A stretch of 13,624 bases of DNA from Bacillota bacterium (lineage in GTDB: Bacteria > Bacillota > Clostridia > Christensenellales > UBA1242), in assembly GCA_009787915.1 (NCBI GenBank), contig WQSK01000023.1, positions 1 through 13,624 of the forward strand, in the 5' to 3' direction. Position numbers and translations under genes: made by a program. The notes beneath the pieces were generated by a model, which saw only the letters and a list, made by a program, of their open reading frames with translations, searched no databases and had not been told where the DNA came from. Positions 12,304 to 13,624 of this stretch are shown in pieces. Numbering within the stretch: position 1 is the stretch's first letter; each line of letters begins with the position of its first letter.

Positions 12304-13123
12304 AACCGTAAAAGAACTCACAGGTGCCACGGATGAACAAATCAAAGCCAACGACGAGGGGCATTGCAGCCGTGCATACATAGTGAACGACGGTGAGTTT
12401 GTCGTAAAGTTTCCGCGGTTTGACTTTGTGAATTATGAAAAAGAAGCGAAAGTTTTAAACCATTTAAATACTCTGCGCCTGCCCATAAACATACAAAAAG
12501 TTAAACACCTCGCCGAGGACGGTCGGTGTATTGTGTTGTATGGGGTTAAGGGTACCCCTTTGTTAGAAGTAAATCTTACTGATAAACAGCGCAAGGTTAT
12601 TGCAAAACAACTTGCGAACGCCATGAAGCAAATACACGGTGTAAAATTTGACATTTTGGGTGAGAGCCTGGACGATGAAATTTTGAACTATGAAAAATGT
12701 TTTAAGAAAACCAAAGAGTTTTTTAAAAAACATTTAAGCCAAAAAGAGTTTGAAGAGTTGGAGCAATTACTTGTGCGCCTGTCAAAGGAGCGGCGCGACC
12801 TTGGCGAGGAACGTGTTTTTTGCCACGGGGATATTTTTGAACCAAACATTTTAATCGATAGCAACGGTAAGGCGGGACTAATTGACTTTGGGAACGCAGG
12901 TCTTTATGACGTGGCCGCGGACTTTGGAATTGATGATGTGATGCTTGGGAACCTGGTGTTGGATTACTATGGTGCGGATGAGGTTTTAAGAAAAAAGGTT
13001 GAACTTAAACTTGATATGTGCGTTTTTACAAGCCCACATTTCGGCATCATAAAGTACGGCGAAGAAAAAACCGCCAAAAAATGGATTCCTTTTACGCGGA
13101 AAATAATTTCAAAATATAGTTAG
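12287..13123 (+). CDS. APH-family (choline/aminoglycoside kinase-like) phosphotransferase
   Basis: A 278-aa protein with a complete APH-type kinase fold. It has an N-lobe with VVKF (Lys41) and the helix Glu52-Glu54, FCHGDIFEPNILID with His180, catalytic Asp182 and Asn187, and LIDFGNAG with metal-binding Asp200. All key residues are intact, so it should be an active ATP-dependent kinase. Substrates in this family include aminoglycosides, choline, ethanolamine, homoserine and others, and the sequence does not decide. AGAAGG precedes ATG. It overlaps the membrane-protein gene by 17 bp, so it is third in the S-4TM operon. A lipid-headgroup substrate would fit a YwaF/TMEM164-like neighbour, but that is speculation. 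It ends one base before the convergent small CxxC gene. Confidence 0.85.
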   Translation: MKNEIETVKELTGATDEQIKANDEGHCSRAYIVNDGEFVVKFPRFDFVNYEKEAKVLNHLNTLRLPINIQKVKHLAEDGRCIVLYGVKGTPLLEVNLTDKQRKVIAKQLANAMKQIHGVKFDILGESLDDEILNYEKCFKKTKEFFKKHLSQKEFEELEQLLVRLSKERRDLGEERVFCHGDIFEPNILIDSNGKAGLIDFGNAGLYDVAADFGIDDVMLGNLVLDYYGADEVLRKKVELKLDMCVFTSPHFGIIKYGEEKTAKKWIPFTRKIISKYS

Positions 13124-13124
13124 A

Positions 13125-13349
13125 TTATTCCGTCACAGGTTTCCAATCGTGGTTGCAGTAATTACAGTGCCAGTGTTGTTTGCGATGATATGTTTGTTTA
13201 CGCCCGAACATTATGCGGAACAATCCCCTTACAAGTCTGAACGGGAAGAACAAAATCGTTGTAACAATTCCACGACGTTCACGTACGCGACGTCTGGCTT
13301 CTGTGGTCACAAGGACCGTAGTGTCTTTTTTACATTTTGGACAAGTCAT
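13125..13349 (-). CDS. Small CxxC membrane protein (split zinc ribbon)
   Basis: A 74-aa protein with CPKC at 3-6, a very basic stretch (EARRRVRERR), a hydrophobic segment at about 28-48 (GIVTTILFFPFRLVRGLF) and CNYC at 62-65. The two CxxC knuckles thus flank a membrane-embedding insert and probably fold back into one zinc ribbon. AAGGAG precedes the start. It lies 21 bp downstream of the SPFH/zinc-ribbon gene and is probably co-transcribed with it. The plan CxxC - ILFFxP insert - CxxC is the same as in RHS partners C and D, though the overall sequence differs. Function unknown. Confidence 0.8.
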   Translation of the reverse strand: MTCPKCKKDTTVLVTTEARRRVRERRGIVTTILFFPFRLVRGLFRIMFGRKQTYHRKQHWHCNYCNHDWKPVTE

Positions 13350-13370
13350 TTTTTATCTCCTTAAAAAGCG

Positions 13371-13624
13371 TTATGCTTTGGTGCCGCACTCGGCACAGAA
13401 TTTGGCGTTTGGTTTCATTTTTGCGCCACAAGCCGAACAACCGCCTGCGCCAACGGCTTTACCACAGCCTGAACAGAATTTTTTGCCTTTAATATTTGTG
13501 CCACAGTCTGGGCAAAAGTTTTTTCCGCCCGCATTCGGTTGCGGTGCAGGTGGCGGAGGCACCGCGGCCATACCTGCTGCAATGTTCCCCATCATCCCCA
13601 TCCCAAACACGGTTCCCGCCATAC
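13371..13624 (-). CDS. C-terminal part of an SPFH-type protein with tandem zinc ribbons (5' end off window)
   Basis: The last ~84 codons of a gene that begins beyond the right edge. A Gly/Met/Ala-rich helix (FGMGMMGNIAAGMAA) is followed by a Pro-rich linker (VPPPPAPQPNAGG) and then CxxC knuckles: CPDCGT, CSGCGK, CSACGA, CAECGT. This C-terminus is typical of the YdjL-like SPFH/virion-core-like proteins of Bacillota, where an SPFH domain precedes a zinc-ribbon tail. The SPFH domain itself cannot be seen here, so the family call rests on the tail. It is first gene of a pair with the small CxxC protein. Confidence 0.65.
   Translation of the reverse strand, partial: MAGTVFGMGMMGNIAAGMAAVPPPPAPQPNAGGKNFCPDCGTNIKGKKFCSGCGKAVGAGGCSACGAKMKPNAKFCAECGTKA

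Noticed and set aside
1..13624. CRISPR array or insertion sequence
   Set aside because: No regularly spaced short repeats, transposase or terminal inverted repeats were seen. The repeats found are RHS tip duplications.

Overview
The window reads as a moderately AT-rich bacterial chromosome segment using the standard bacterial code (TGA is a stop, TGG is Trp). The gene families (DegV, an SPFH-type protein with C-terminal zinc ribbons, DUF11, small CxxC membrane proteins) and the tRNA with encoded CCA fit a Bacillota-like lineage, perhaps uncultured. That placement is an inference with low confidence. A striking trait is that many first-in-transcript genes have a -35 (TTGAC-like), about 17 bp, a -10, and then the start codon about 6 nt after the -10. 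This geometry predicts leaderless mRNAs. Operon-internal genes, the RHS gene and the DUF11 gene have ordinary Shine-Dalgarno sites.

Left part (1-4343): a partial YgjV-like membrane domain fused to a HAD phosphatase (minus); a short DUF11 protein (plus) ending in a bidirectional terminator; a compact DegV gene broken by a third copy of a 7-bp tandem repeat, translationally coupled behind an HD-domain hydrolase; a single-domain cupin; then, divergently, a free-standing Smr domain and an unrecognised 257-aa protein.

Middle (4383-9806): the most interesting region. A minus-strand RHS gene (818 aa) ends in a short Pro/Arg-rich tip. It meets, tail to tail, a plus-strand gene for a small two-TM protein with paired CxxC motifs. 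To the left are three more such units, each an orphan RHS tip without its core plus a convergent TM/zinc-ribbon gene. The tips share a constant head, a variable middle and a C-terminal G-[WI]-R-[VI]-[LI] end. This looks like an RHS tip-swapping array with dedicated, perhaps immunity, partners in an unusual convergent layout. The functions are inferred.

Right part (9867-13624): a possible decayed small gene, tRNA-Gly(TCC), and, from a divergent promoter pair whose -35 boxes form a palindrome, an operon of an S-4TM-like membrane protein with a histone-H1-like lysine tail, a YwaF/TMEM164-like polytopic protein and an APH-family kinase. Convergent to it are a small CxxC membrane protein and the C-terminal end of an SPFH/zinc-ribbon protein that runs off the edge.
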